Numbered from the stretch's first letter, positions 37,350 through 49,739 are shown. The stretch is 64,000 nt of DNA from Monosporascus cannonballus (GCA_004154925.1 QJNS01000055.1:186001-250000), one strand, 5' to 3'. The notes: generated by a model not told the origin, from the letters alone. Translations and numbers: made by a program.

Positions 37350-37479
37350 TGTTATAGCTGCACTATATCATTACGCCACTAGGGCAAAAGATCGATGGAA
37401 TGATCGCAATTGTGGCGACCATCCTGGTGCTTACAGCTGCATATATACTGGAGCTCTTACGGTGGACCAAACCGTAACA
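37350..37479 (-). mobile_element. 130-bp LTR- or MITE-like unit, copy 1
   Basis: It begins TGTTATAGCTGC and ends AAACCGTAACA. It is nearly identical to the reverse complement of 37893-38022, differing mostly by transitions. Flanks are ACTTT and ACTTG, a near-perfect 5-bp duplication. The ends form a roughly 10-bp inverted repeat in the less mutated copy. With a 5-bp duplication and TG...CA ends it could be a solo LTR of a very short LTR family, or a small TIR element. Confidence 0.65.
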
Positions 37480-37847
37480 ACTTGCTAATTTATTATTTTA
37501 TAGAAACTGAATATCGATTTTGGTATAATAAAGCTTTTTTACTTTTTCTTTACTTTTTTAAATATATTATATTTTTTATAAAAGAAGTTATTACAAATTA
37601 TCTTCTCCGTGTTAATCATATATTTAAATAATATAATATATAAAATTTCGTTTTAATCTTTTATATCAGTATACAACGCATAATAAAATCAATTTTTTAC
37701 TTAAAGTTCAACAATTATTCTTACCTAATTATAATTTTCTCATTATTTTTATTAGATAAAGAGTTTAAAAATGATTATAATCTTAAACGCTACTTATATT
37801 TATGATTTCTTTTCCATTTCTACAGTATTATTAAAAAATATTGTGAT

Positions 37848-37889
37848 TTTCGCTGTTTTATATGAAAAAATAGCGGCGCTCTAGGGGGA
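37848..37889 (-). repeat. Right terminal inverted repeat of the A/T-rich block
   Basis: The reverse complement aligns to the left repeat with a few gaps and several T-for-C changes. It is followed directly by the 130-bp unit that starts at 37893. Confidence 0.55.
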
Positions 37890-37892
37890 TAG

Positions 37893-38022
37893 TGTTACGG
37901 CCTGGGCCACCGTAGCAGCTCCAGTATATATGCAGCTGTAAGCACCGGGATGATTGCCACAATTGCGATCATTCCACCGATCTTTTGCCCTAGTGGCGTA
38001 ATGGTATGGTGCAGCCGTAACA
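37893..38022 (+). mobile_element. 130-bp LTR- or MITE-like unit, copy 2
   Basis: It begins TGTTACGGCCTGGG and ends GCAGCCGTAACA, with a perfect GATAG duplication on both sides (37888-37892 and 38023-38027). It inserted exactly at the right edge of the A/T-rich block and is little affected by RIP. No coding potential. Confidence 0.72.
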
Positions 38023-38027
38023 GATAG

Positions 38028-39703
38028 GGCGTTGATAGGGGTTCGCCTTACTATCAAACCACCGAAGTTTTCCGAACAGAATTTCCAAGAAGACCAGCAC
38101 GATTGTCAGGTCTAGTGGTACGTCAATACTGATCCCATTTTCAGAGACAGTCGGTTAAAAGTACATGCGACGCTCAAAAATTCAGCCCACTCCCCCGTAG
38201 TGTAGCAGTCATGGACAAGAGCAGTAGGGGGACAATGAACAGAACCATCGCCATGATGGGGACATGCTACTTTACATGGCCCTCGACACCGTCCCGCCAC
38301 CGAATGCGGAGCTCTAGAATTGCATCATAAATGTACCATCTGCAGTCTCCGCGGGTATGCTATATTGGTCAATATGAGCCACGCCTCGCGAATCGTACCC
38401 AAGAATGGTGCTTTCGCTACTCAAGCCATTACCAATGGCCAGCTGTGCTACGAGGAGGGAAGGACAGAATATGTAACTGCATGACACAGCTCGGTTATCT
38501 ACTGATATAGGTACACCTGCGTTAATTCCAACGTGATACCGCGTAAGCCATAGCGTTTATTATCCCGTCCGACAGGTGATATATGACCCCCACACAATGT
38601 AGTCTACAAGTGACCTACCACCATGATAATGTAATCTCTCGTATGAGATAGTAGGCCGCGTGAGTTCCGACTTTCGGGCCGGAACTTGAGCTACAGTAGC
38701 GGACACCGAGTAATGCAGGCATGCCGCCGCGTCACCAACCGAGTTGCGAATGATTTGGGTATGAGCCGTGATTGTCCCATAGCGGATTATCTACACCGAC
38801 ATACAGATTCAGGTGATAATCATCTCGATTAAACCCGCCGCCACAGCGACACAACGATATGGCATTCTCTCGTGAACATCGCACAACTTGCATCGGCGTA
38901 TTCGACACGAAGGGTAGCATTGGTTCGGCGCTCGGGAGGAGGGGTCTTGCATTAATCACTACAATGTCGCCAAGCCAGTTTCTCTGATCAAAGAAGAAGA
39001 GGAAAGGAGAGTGCCGAATAAAGCTAAAAAAGAATGTCACGATGTATCCATTGACAGGTGTACCAGGGGCCCCGGCGGGTACAGAGTCGGTCGGTACTGT
39101 TGTGTTTATTCCCCGCCTCATACTGTGCCTTCGTGGATTCATCTAATTGGCAGGTCTCTCACTCATCGACTATTCCCCCCTACGTAGCGTATTAGTGAAA
39201 GGCTTGGGCGCATCGGCGCACATCCGCCTCAAGAGTAAAAGACCCCCTAAATCTTTTTGTATGTCGACGAAATTGCGTAACTTAGTAGGTAAAAAAGGGG
39301 TATCAATTGAGGTCGCTATTTACTGTAGGCGTGCCCCCCACTAACTACTGGGCGAGGGCCCCCTTTCGTAGTTCATCATTCATAGGCCCAATTGTCCATG
39401 ACTCGATGTAGATGGGCAACAAGATGAAAATGCTATGAGACTCGAGATCATTCCAAACTCCTCAAATCATATCCTGATGAGATCCTCCTAGGTTGTAGCA
39501 CGGCATAACACCTAGTGCGTAGCTGACTAGGGTGAGTGCAACCGACTAGGATCGTTAGAATCCCCGGAAAAAGAACCCCTACATCAGGGGGTCCCCTAAA
39601 AGCTCCCCGACCCTTGGCCAGGCACTAGCAACATGCGAGAAGCCATACACATGCGGTGTGAAGCGATACCGAACCAAGCCCTCGATCCATAGCGGCATGC
39701 GGC
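38028..39703. other. Intergenic island, no gene supported
   Basis: Ordinary-composition DNA downstream of the MFS gene. Short frames on both strands (the longest on the minus strand, 38732-39142) show no family motif I recognise. It includes the 3' UTR region of the transporter. Confidence 0.4.
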
Positions 39704-41352
39704 CTAATACCTGAAGAAGAAGTCCGGATGCTTGTTGCCAATCTCGTCGATGCTCATTTGGCGCAGGGCTTCGGCCTCAGGGGTGTGTTGCTCGCGCCTC
39801 TTCTTGTCGTTGAGGCGCTTGAGGTACCAGTCGAGGACGCCGGCCACAACGCCGCACATGGCGACCATGCCGAGCGAGGCGCCAAGGCCCTTACGGTAGT
39901 ACGGCGGGTCGTTGTACGACTTGTTACCTGCGATGGCCACGGCCTGCGAGAAGACATTGATGAGGGCCGCGGCGCTGGCGCGGTACGTGTAGCCCGGGTG
40001 GTTGGTCGCCGTCCACGTCAGGCAGATGACCACGATGGGGTACACTCCCGCCGTCGTGATGCAGGCCGCCACGAACCGCCCCGCGTTGTTGGTGATGGTG
40101 AGCAGCAGAACGAGCCCCACGCACGCTAGCGCCGCGTCGAACATGATGACCACGCCGCGCAGGCGGAGCCGGTCCGACGCGTAGCACGAGGCGAGGATGC
40201 CCACGAACGTGACCGCGTAGACGATCACGGACATGAGCTGCGCCTGCAACTCAGTATAGCCCATGCTCTCATGTAGGAGCGCCGGAATGAAGTTCTGCAG
40301 GGCATTGGCACCTAGCCGTCCCAGTTAGTAAATCAACTCTGGGTGAGATATGCGAGGGAAGTGTTCGGGACATGATGGCCTGGGGCGCGGCCACTTACAG
40401 AAGTGGTTGCCGCAGTTGATAGCGGTGGTCATCCAGAACTTAGGGTCGAGCAGAAGCTTGATGATAAGTTTCGGGCGGATAGTGCCGTCGCCGGTGTTGT
40501 GCGAAGCCCGGCTTCGTGTCACGATCTGCTTCTTCTCCGCTTCGCTGAACCCAAACCTGACCCTCTCCGGCGTTGAAGGCAAGAGGGCCAGCACCGCAAA
40601 CGCCCAGATAATGGGGATCAGGCCTTCGACGAAGAAAATCCACTGCCAGGCGGTCCATCCGTTCTTACCGCCGAGGTCCCTCTGAACTCCGTAGCTGAGA
40701 ATGCCATTGAACGAGCCGGCAAGGGCGGAGGTGGAGTAGATGATGGCGCCGCGCGTAGCCAGCTCGTTGTAGCGATACCAGAAGGAGAGGTACAGGATAG
40801 ACCCCTGAATGAAAGCCTCGGTAACACCAACGAGGAATCGGACAGCCATCATGTGCCCGTACGTGCTGGCCTTTACTGTGCACACCGTGACAACGCCCCA
40901 GCCGATCATGGCACCCGAAAACTGCTTCTTATTAGTGTCTGTACAGCGAATTCATACGAGAACTTCATAATTACCTGATTGGGGGGCCCAATCTTCCGTA
41001 GCAACAGAGTTCCCGGTAACTGGAATAGGAGGTAGCCGACGTAGAAGATGGCGGCGACGTTTGAGTACATATCAGGGGTGAGGTTAAGGTCTTCGTCCAG
41101 TCCCGCAACCTTGGCGTTGCCGAGATCAGAACGGCCCATCTGAGCCAGGAAGTAGATAGACGCCAACAGCGGAAGGATGAAGAAGTCGATCTTGAGTTTG
41201 ACCTTTCTCTCGCTCTTCCCGCCCCGTTCTAGTTCTTCTGCCCTTGCGGCTTCAGCTTCATCTTGCTGCCCGGCCGCCTCGAGGTGAACAACGTCCTTGG
41301 AGGCGCTTGGAGAGTCTTGCTTCTCTGTAGAGGGAGCTTTCTCGATAGCCAT
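39704..41352 (-). CDS. Major facilitator superfamily transporter, ACS (anion:cation symporter / allantoate permease) type
   Basis: Exons 41352-40975, 40921-40399 and 40311-39704 give 502 residues; introns 40922-40974 and 40312-40398 have CTAAT and CTAAC branch sites. The start is ATG at 41352; the upstream in-frame GTG is not used. An acidic, charged N-terminus of about 52 residues precedes the first membrane segment (KIDFFILPLLASIYFLAQ) and GRSDLGNAKVAGL, the ACS-family form of the loop after TM1. About twelve hydrophobic segments follow, with a central loop near PSTPERVRFGFSEAEK (a W/F-rich sugar-phosphate-like family feature) and a charged C-tail ending DFFFRY. Family members import small anions such as allantoate, nicotinate or carboxylates across the plasma membrane; the substrate cannot be predicted. 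The gene is intact although it sits between two RIP-mutated blocks. Confidence 0.9.
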
Positions 41353-44300
41353 GATGCCCGATTCTGTCTTTGTTCCCACGGCTTTGGCAGCTGACTGATT
41401 GAAGATGCGGCAGGCTCTCTGCGGAAGGAGAACTCTAGGGTTCGGGTCGTCGTCTTGAATGCGTCAGACGTGCATTTCCATGTTGGTCTTATATCAGTTA
41501 AGGGGATAGCGGGTCCAAGCAAGCGCTCGAATGTGGCGCCGGCTGAGATGCTGCATCGTTGACATGTTGGCATGAGCGATCAACCCTGTATGGGTACGTA
41601 TATCAATTTCGGAATCGTATATCCTATAGCTCCCCAATGCTCCCCTATATCTCGACTCCATTCCCCAATGCCGAGAAGAGGTTTCAGTCACGAGGGTGTG
41701 ACAGCGACGCCCGCCAGGGGGGCGTGAGGCCAGGAAAATCTTCGATTCCGCGCCGCTGGATTGTCGGCCGGCCAAGGCGCATTTCGGGTTTTAGACATCC
41801 GGAGAGTGTGCGCCGGCCACCAAATGCGTGTAACTGGGTTCCTGGGATCCGCGCCCGACGTCATACAGGAGCATCGCGCCGGCAATCAACCGCTTTTGAG
41901 GCTTTCGGAGTTTGAACTTCATTGGAGGTGAAGTTAAGAAAAGCAAAACTTCACATGATTGCTGCATCATATTCCCTTCCTGTCACCCTCGGAATTGCGG
42001 GCAGTTAACTGTACCAGCTCGTACACACTGACAGCCAAGGGGCTCATAGCTAGCCATCGTAGTCATCAGAATCGAGACCGGGGAACGACCGGAATCTACA
42101 TATCTTATTTTGACTGACCGAACCGCTCCGCCCCCCGGTCACAGTTGAAAGAGTCCACTTCGCTCCCCCCCCTTAAACCAGACGTTACCCCATTTATGAG
42201 TGACATTCGCTTGAAATAATAAGCGAGACATCTCCACAAGTTGGTCCTCTTGCCAGTAGTCAGTCACAAACGTTCGCTTAAATTATTTGCCTTGACCAGA
42301 CGATTGTAATTTTGGCGGTAACCACAACCATGTGCCGCACTTTGGCGATTGAGTACATTGTCAGGTAGCTCCGCAACGGATGTTCAAGCTCCAGATATCG
42401 CCAAGCGTATTACTGAAAGTCCACCTGACAGTTCCCCTATTAACAAGAGGCTCTCGTAGGAACCGTACTCCGAAATTACGCTGATGCACCAATATGTCCA
42501 ATCTCCCTCTGCATGAGGAAGAAAATGCTGTTAGATAGACGCTCACTACATCGCCGGACTTAATGTACAGGTAGCGACACTACCGCCCAGGATGGCTAGC
42601 ATAACTGAAGTAGTATCATGCAGGTGACGTGGTTTCGCCAAGATATATCGAAGAAGAATCGTCTTCCCGTTCGCTGAAAGGAGACGGTGACACTCGCAAG
42701 ACCACTGATCCAATCGATTTCGACCCAAAGCGTGGTATTCTGCTGGGCCTTTCGGAGCTCGAGCGCTGCTTGGAATAGTCAAGTGAACACCGCAAGTGAC
42801 AATACGACGGTAGAGACGAAGAAACGGCAGTAGAACCTTACGGTGGATGGAATGGTGATACTCGGACTGACAACTGGGACACCCTTGTCACTGGCATTGC
42901 CACCCCAGAAGCCACCAAGTCAAGACAAGGGGTTGACCAAAACTCTATTTTCCTTTTACATAGCTGCGAACTAGACTCGGACACGTCTATATGAAGAGAC
43001 CACTCGTCCTGGATGGCTGAAACTGACCATTTCTTGTAGTGGTGGGTGGGCTCTTCTCAACGTGGAACTGATAATCTTTATACTAGGCAGTTGTTTGGAT
43101 GTAATCCAGTGCAAAAATGTATATAACGGTTTCCAACGGGTGATACCTGCAGTATAGTAGTGATGAAGCAAAGAATGATCCCGATAGCATGCTTTGGTCG
43201 CTCTCCATAGCTTTCAGGTGAGCATAAAATTTGTTTTTTCGTCAAACTCTCTTGGGCTTTAAACTCTGGTTGGCTGCCTTTCAAGTTTCGCTGTATGTCG
43301 AACAATCCACGGAGAATAGGCGAACACATGGAAGACGAGACCGTAGATTACTTCTTATTATGTGATCCGAGGTTGATCTACCCCAGATAAACTATGCGGA
43401 TGATCTCTTATTTTCTAAACAAGTGTCCGGATCGCTATCTCATACACCCCTGAATCGCAAGTTCGGATACCCCCCAGCATGAGAGCTGAGTGCGAAGCTT
43501 GGTTTTACAAGACACATGAGCTGCACATTAGAGCTCATCTTTACGGAAGCTTGAGCAGAGAACGGCGATTTGCTGAGTTGAAGATTGGATGCCTGTTTCC
43601 GTGCTGATAGTTAGAACCTTTCGAGATGTCTGGAGGGAAGAAACAAGGTGCGTACCTACCGAATCATTCATTTCCAGGTAGCATCTAATGCAAGGAGCTT
43701 GAAAGCAGAGTTGTGAGAAGTATCTTAGGCAGAGTTGGGGAGTGTCCACTCCCGCCCCTCCGTTAAGAGATAGGCAAAGACCGTTATTAGCATCGGCTCC
43801 ATGCCGATACCATGTGTTTAAGGGACGAACTGCGTCCCTCGGCACTACCTAGCGTTGCTTACCTTGCATGCTCATGATGGTGAGCGCAACTATGGCCTTG
43901 GACATAGTCATTTGAGGCCCTTGTGCCGAGAGCGGCATCGCCATGTATTCGACTCCTAGCTTCCGCTTTGATGTGTCTTGCGAGATGAAGGAGTACCTGA
44001 GAACAGCAAGGGTTGCCGAGGTGATGGCGAAGCCTTACCTTATTTTGCCACAGAAACAATACATCCTTACCTGACTAATAGTAGTATGAGGTGCTTTGTT
44101 CTTGTATTTGCGCTCATCCTTGAGGCAAACAGGGCCAAAAAGGGCGTGTCGTTTTGCCTCACCATCTACGAAATCTCGGCTAGCTTCTTTGAGGCATTCA
44201 ATTGGTTCTTCCGGTATATTGGCCAGTCACGCTTTCTAGGCGGACTGTACTCTCTTTTCCCCTTGTCGATCTTCACCCTGACGCCCCCGAATTCTGTTTT

Positions 44301-44582
44301 AAGTACCATTGGCCGCATGTCGAGTCCTTTCCGTTATTTTAGAGTAGATGTAATTCATGGGCTGTCTTACTGCTGAAAACATAGAGTTGGGGAACACATC
44401 GTTACGTGCTTTTCGTTGATGACTTCGTATGTCTTCTCGCGGTTACTCCTTTCTTGGGAAACAATTTCTTTGCCCCGTTGTGCTATGTCCTCTTGCGCGT
44501 GGCCAAGCAGAATCTTCGATCATTTCTTGTCTATCTTCGTGCCTTTTATCTAATCATGCTACAAGTTCCTTAGGTCCCTAGG
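41353..44582. other. Intergenic island between the transporter and the solo LTR
   Basis: Promoter side of the MFS gene, then about 3 kb with only short frames and no recognisable protein or RNA. Composition is ordinary, falling slightly towards the right. Confidence 0.4.
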
Positions 44583-44790
44583 TATGAGACCCTGACATCA
44601 CACACAGAAGCATATAACTGAAGAAAAAATGTATTAAAGGTTGCCTTACCTCTAGAAGGTTCTAACTAGAAAGTGAAGGTAGCGAACCCTCCTTTTATAC
44701 ACGTAAATACAGCTGTGGCTGAGAGGAAAAGGTACCAGGGGTGCATAAAGTAATCTCCGCTTGGGCTGACTGGCGTTGTTAGGTCTGACA
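44583..44790 (-). mobile_element. Solo Copia-type LTR
   Basis: Reading on the minus strand, it begins TGTCAGACCTA and ends GGGTCTCATA. A TATAAAAGGAGGGTTCG promoter-like box and TTCTTCAGTTATATGCTTCTG near the end are shared with the LTR at 45385. It is flanked by a perfect CTAGG duplication (44578-44582 and 44791-44795), so it is a complete LTR left by recombination. It is almost free of RIP changes. Confidence 0.82.
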
Positions 44791-44795
44791 CTAGG

Positions 44796-45384
44796 CCTAA
44801 ACCCAACCGATTCAAGCTCGAGTAGCTGAATAAACATTGACTTCATATAGCGCCTTGGAAAAGATAAACATGCGTATGTATGGAAGGTGCGAATCAAACG
44901 TGGACAGTTACGGCTTGAAAATTGCAAGGGTCTGCGACAGATCAAGGGATAACTGCAAGGCTAACCTTCCACAAATTTAGTTTCCATCGAAGATATATGG
45001 AAACTGATCACCGGTGTTTAGGACTGGGCCATGAAGAAAAACTCGCCAACTTGCACCTATTTGTTTGTGAAAGTCGAGCGTATGGGCAACTTCAAGATTT
45101 AGGGGTTGAAGCGGATGTCGCAGTTCGCTCTGTCGGATATCTCTTACTTGCTGATTCGCATGGACATCGGTTGCTCTTAAAAAACAAATTGTCAGGTGCT
45201 AATGTCGGGATACGATGGAACCTTCTGGACAGGGTTCTTATAGCTCTATATATAGGGGGCTTTCCCCCTTAGATATTTAGGAAGGACAGGCGTTAATGAT
45301 CATCTCTACCTCTACCTGACAGCTAGCTTCCTGCCTTTCACTCTGTGCTACCCTTTCCCCTGACACAAATTCGACTGGAGAAGA
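44796..45384. other. Short intergenic stretch between solo LTR and Copia nest
   Basis: No gene supported. A short plus frame near 45022-45272 has a weak resemblance to a Copia integrase/connection segment, but spacing is off and nothing flanks it. Confidence 0.3.
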
Positions 45385-45624
45385 TGTCAGACCTAGCTGA
45401 AGTCGATCAAACAGCTAAGCCTTGGCTTAGTTTGATCACCTACTGAAACGAGGCTACTTTATGCGCCCCCGGTATCTTTTTCTCTTAGTTACAATTGTAT
45501 TTACGTATATAAAAAGAGGGTTCGTTACTTTTACCTTTTAACTAGCACCTTCTAGAAGTTAAGTATTCTGTTAATATACTTTTCTTCAGTTATATGTTTC
45601 TGTATATAGTATTAAAGTCTTATA
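45385..45624 (+). repeat. 5' LTR of the Copia-like element
   Basis: It starts TGTCAGACCTAG and ends AAGTCTTATA, preceded by GAAGA. It contains GTATATAAAAAGAGGG, a likely TATA-type promoter, and a hairpin at 45405-45437 not present in the solo LTR. RIP changes are visible towards the right. Confidence 0.75.
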
Positions 45625-46369
45625 GTTATAAACCGGGTCCGCATTTCTTTAGCTCTACTTTAATATATTCGTTATATACGTTTCATTAAAGCTATTCGCA
45701 ACCTTGTTGTTGCTTTTACGATATACTTACTGTTCTATTATTAAGGATATTTATCGTTTAATTGATATATTTTTAATTATCTTAGCACGTTTATTTCCTA
45801 TATTGTTTTTAAAATTATATGTATTTAATTAAAAACACTTAACCAACTTTTTTTTTAAAAATATATTCTTATGTGTTTTCTTAAAAAAGATCATTAAAAA
45901 GTATAACATTTTTAGATTTTACGTTAATACGAAAACTGGTATATTATGGACATATATTAACCTTAACGTAACCGAAATATTACCTTTATTGATGATACCG
46001 ATCCTTTTTAAACCTTACTATTTCCAAAATGAAATAATTAACGAATATACCTTAAATAGCTCGAATTATTCGAAATTCGAAAAAACTCTAAAGGTATATA
46101 ACAAAAACCAATCCTTTTATATTGTTCAAAAGAAATTCATTAAAATTAAGAGATTTTTAAATTAATCTGTTGATTTTAATTATTATTAAATATATTGAAA
46201 AAAAGTTACATTTCGAAAAAGGCTAATTACATTAAAGAATGAATTTAAACCTAATAATAACATTAGAATGTATGAGATTAACATTTAATATAAACAAATA
46301 TTAAAAATTAATAAGATTTAAATAAATATTTAACTATTTACGTATTAAAAATATATATATTAAAACCGC

Positions 46370-47385
46370 GGAATTTTAAATCCCAGCTGCCGCCAGATAT
46401 TACGGCCACTTTAACTTCCTAAAAGTTATTAACGCCTCTTCGCCTAACTTTTTCGTTATCTAAACTGCCGTAATAAAAAAAGGCATATTTAAAAGTAAAG
46501 ACCTTATTAAGCTACCACCCGTATAGAAATCTGTGGAACGATTTCGAAGCTATATAAAGTTATACAAAGTTCAAAACGTTACTGCAAAATAAATATCACG
46601 AAAAACGTTCGGGGTTATTCTAAATAAAGAAACTTCTAATTAAATCAAAGAAGCTAATAACGGCAATAACAACCGTAATAACAACGGTAAATATTACTAT
46701 AACCACTTAACGAAAAATATCTTTATAAGAAATTATATATTTTTAAAAAATACCCTTATATTTATAAGAAAATTAGGCCTTTAAAATAAATTAAAAACTA
46801 CGAAATTAAGAAAAAGGTAAATACACGTATTTGGAACGGAATTTACGCATTAAAGGCTACCGTTAAATATGTTCAAAATAACAATAAGCTATTAGCCCCT
46901 TAATTAGCTTTAATACTATTGGTTAAAAATTTCTTACGGATTTATAAGCTAATAACGCTATTACTGAATACATCTTAAAAAAAATCTATATTTTTAAATA
47001 CTTATTCCGACTTTTATATAGGTAACCGTAAAATAGATTTTGTTAATTTATATTTTCTAGAAGTAAAAAGATTTTAACCGAAGGAAAAGATTTCGATATT
47101 ATAAGCGAAAGTATACAAAAAGTGATATGTACTATATCATCGAAAAGGTTTAATACCTTTTTTCTAAAAAGCTATTTATATATTCTTAAAATTTATATTA
47201 ATTTAATTTTGTATGAATTATTCTAACAAATTAAAATTTATTAAAATTATAAAACTAACGTTATATATTACAAAACGTTAAAAACTAAAATATCGTAAAT
47301 TAATTAAATTGAACGTTAACTGGTTAAATACCATACGAAAATAATGCCGAAAAACGATAACGATAATACTGTTTTAATAACGGTT
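46370..47385 (+). pseudogene. Copia-type gag relic
   Basis: A plus-strand frame with stops includes an Asn-rich stretch (NNGNNNRNNNGKYYYNH) followed by a basic/aromatic segment. The YYYNH...Y spacing is what a CCHC zinc knuckle becomes when Cys codons mutate to Tyr. It ends at the Gypsy B insertion site. The assignment to Copia is inferred from the knuckle position and the flanking LTR. Confidence 0.5.
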
Positions 47386-47574
47386 TGTGACGGGCACGAT
47401 GCGTAGGTTGAACGGAGGCACGGCCCAATAAAGGTTTATATTTAAGGTGAGGAGCGAAGGGGAGAAACAGCTAGCCACCAGTAAGGTGGCTGCTCCTTAT
47501 ATACATATGGGTAAGTTCGGGCTAAGAAGTTCGTTCCGTAAGCTCGAATTGCCTATAGGCTTTAGCCTATAATA
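47386..47574 (-). repeat. Left LTR of Gypsy B
   Basis: It starts TGTGACGGGCACGATGCG and ends GCCTATAATA. Its left part is little mutated, whereas the right copy shows G-to-A changes at the same positions. Confidence 0.86.
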
Positions 47575-48327
47575 TTACCCCTTTTTTCGCCCTTAGGGAG
47601 TAATAAGGCTGCGGTAAGGCGGTAACGGTTTTGCTTATATCTTTTTCCTTTTGTTTTTATTTATGTTTTTACGTTTTCGCTAATCCCGTTTCCGTTTTCG
47701 AATAATTTTTCGAAATTATTAAGCGTAATTATATTTTCGAAATTATTATATGGTTTTTATATTAGTTCGGCTTAGTTTGCCTATTTTATAAATAGCTTTT
47801 TTTTGGCGATTATTATTTACGCGTTTATTTTCGGCCTTTAATATGTATTTTATTATATATATATTTTTTAATAATATCTGTAATAATTAATTATTATTTA
47901 GGATTTGGTTAAATAACGGGTTTTTTATTATTAATTTTAGGAAATTAATATTAAATTTTAAATATATTCCCGATAATACGTTTAATGTTACGGTATTATG
48001 CGATATAATTACGAAAGATTTTTATTTAACGTATATTTAAAATAATTTTTTAGATAATTACGGGGTAATTATATTTTTTAAATTTAATTAAATTAAGTCC
48101 TTTACTTTAAAATGCGGTATTTATTTTCTAAAGGTATTTATTAATTATTTTATCCGGGCCTTTACCGATGCTATAAAAACTTATATAAATTCCGTATTTT
48201 TTATAACTTTTTAACGAAATTAATAATTTTTTTCGTTTTGGGGGTTAATTAAAAAATTATTAGTACTTTGTTAATAGGTATTATATCGTACCCGAAAGTT
48301 AGGAAAAAAGAGTTTATCCCTAATAAG

Positions 48328-48735
48328 GAATTCCTGCCGTTAAGGGCTAGCTATATTGCCGGTAGGAATTCGGCCTAATTATATTATGCGTAACTTATGA
48401 AATAACGGAAATACGCGAAAATTTCTTCGTTAACCCTTTCCGTAATTCCATCCGTTTGGGGGTAAAAGGATATATTAAGCTATTGCTATATACCTACTAG
48501 GTCGCATAAGTGGGTCCAGAATTTGCTCGTCTAATTATTCCCCTTATCGGATACCAATCTTTTAAGGAAGCCGTGGTATTTCTAATGGCAGGTAATGAAA
48601 CGTTAAGCGTACGTTTCCGTATCCATATTAGGTATCGGCTCCAAAACGACCCGTTTTCGCTAAGCGATTGTAAAGTACTATAAGAAAGCAAGGGTCCCCT
48701 TTTTGCCTTGCCGGTAAGTCGATTATAAAGTTTAC
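48328..48735 (-). pseudogene. Integrase core relic of Gypsy B
   Basis: Minus-strand frames read FIIDLPARQKG, then KRLVSDKGNN, TSKFWTHLCDLVGI, PQTDGITERVNEEIFAYF and LALNGRNS, interrupted by stops and one apparent frame change. This is the catalytic core of a Ty3-type integrase. Conservation of these blocks is higher than in elements A and C. Confidence 0.82.
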
Positions 48736-49739
48736 CGAAAAATCTGAATAAAATCGGTTTGGAATAAATAAAGGCCGTAATAACCCTTTTTTTGTTTTTT
48801 TTATACGTACGACCTGTTATATACGTTGTAATTATGGCAAAAGCGGCGTACATCCTAAACCTGTTCCGGCTAGTAATAATTACGGATTAATATTATTAAT
48901 ATAGCGTTTTTTTGGGTAGCCGGTAATATAAAAGTTGTATATCCGTTAAATTAATAATATCCGGAGCGGCTTTTAAGCCAGAACCCAAATACGTTTTTTA
49001 AATTATAAAAAACCCTTAAGATTAAAAATATATTTTGTTATAAAAACCTTTACCGCGTTTATAACTAAGGGGAAATTACGTAATTTCTGGGTTACGGTAA
49101 TATATATTATATTTGAAATTTTATTTTTAATAACTTTTAAGTTTTATATTTTTAAAAATTTTCTTTAAGGAATATTTCCTTATTAAGGGATATAACCGGT
49201 CGTTTACTATTATTTCGTTTTAAGTAAATTAGGGTTATTAAGATTTTTTAAATTTGTATTAATTCGTTAAATAATTATTTTTTTAAATTAACCGGATTAT
49301 CCGCCTTTTAAGTTTAATATTTTTTCGCCGCAAAATACGTTTTATAATTTACGAAATATAATATCGGGTCGATTTGCCAACTTATTAGGATAATATTTAA
49401 GTACGAAATTAAAGGCGGATAAAAAGCCCGTTTATTAAATTTACCTTTTAATAAGTTTACGGATATTTATAAAGTATTAAAAGTTTATATAATTTATTAA
49501 GATCGTAAAAAAATAATTAATTTATAATTTTTTTATTTTGTTAACATTTTAACGATAATTAATAACTTTTTATCGTGTATTTCGTAATTATATTTAATTA
49601 ACGATAATTTCCTTAAAAAACATACAATTAATTATAAATTTCTTAATAAATCAAATTAAAATAAACATTTTTTAATTACTTAACTAAAATAATTTATTTT
49701 TATTACCGGTTTTTTTAAGGTTTTAATACGTAAAAATAG

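Larger units (their letters stand above)
22863..37889. mobile_element. A/T-rich block bounded by terminal inverted repeats (candidate DNA transposon with nested insertions)
   Basis: The left edge reads TTCCCCCAGCGCGCCGCC followed by ATTTCTCATACAAAA. The reverse complement of the right edge reads TCCCCCTAGAGCGCCGCT followed by ATTTTTTCATATAAAA. Similarity continues for about 40-70 bp with mostly C/T differences, as expected for RIP-damaged inverted repeats. Inside are Gypsy A (30304-37188) and a 130-bp unit (37350-37479); removing them leaves roughly 8 kb. I found no matching target-site duplication and could not recognise a transposase, so the class is undetermined. The block could instead be two unrelated ends of one inverted family. 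Confidence 0.5.

Noticed and set aside
44922..45272. Short plus frame resembling a Copia pol segment (LHLFVCESRAY...VGYL)
   Set aside because: Spacing between the two phrases is too short for the family, no ATG start, and no further pol motifs lie on either side.
48497..48853. Intact-looking minus frame of 118 codons as an independent gene
   Set aside because: The adjacent frame carries the Ty3 integrase motifs; this frame is a by-product of stops and shifts in that relic.
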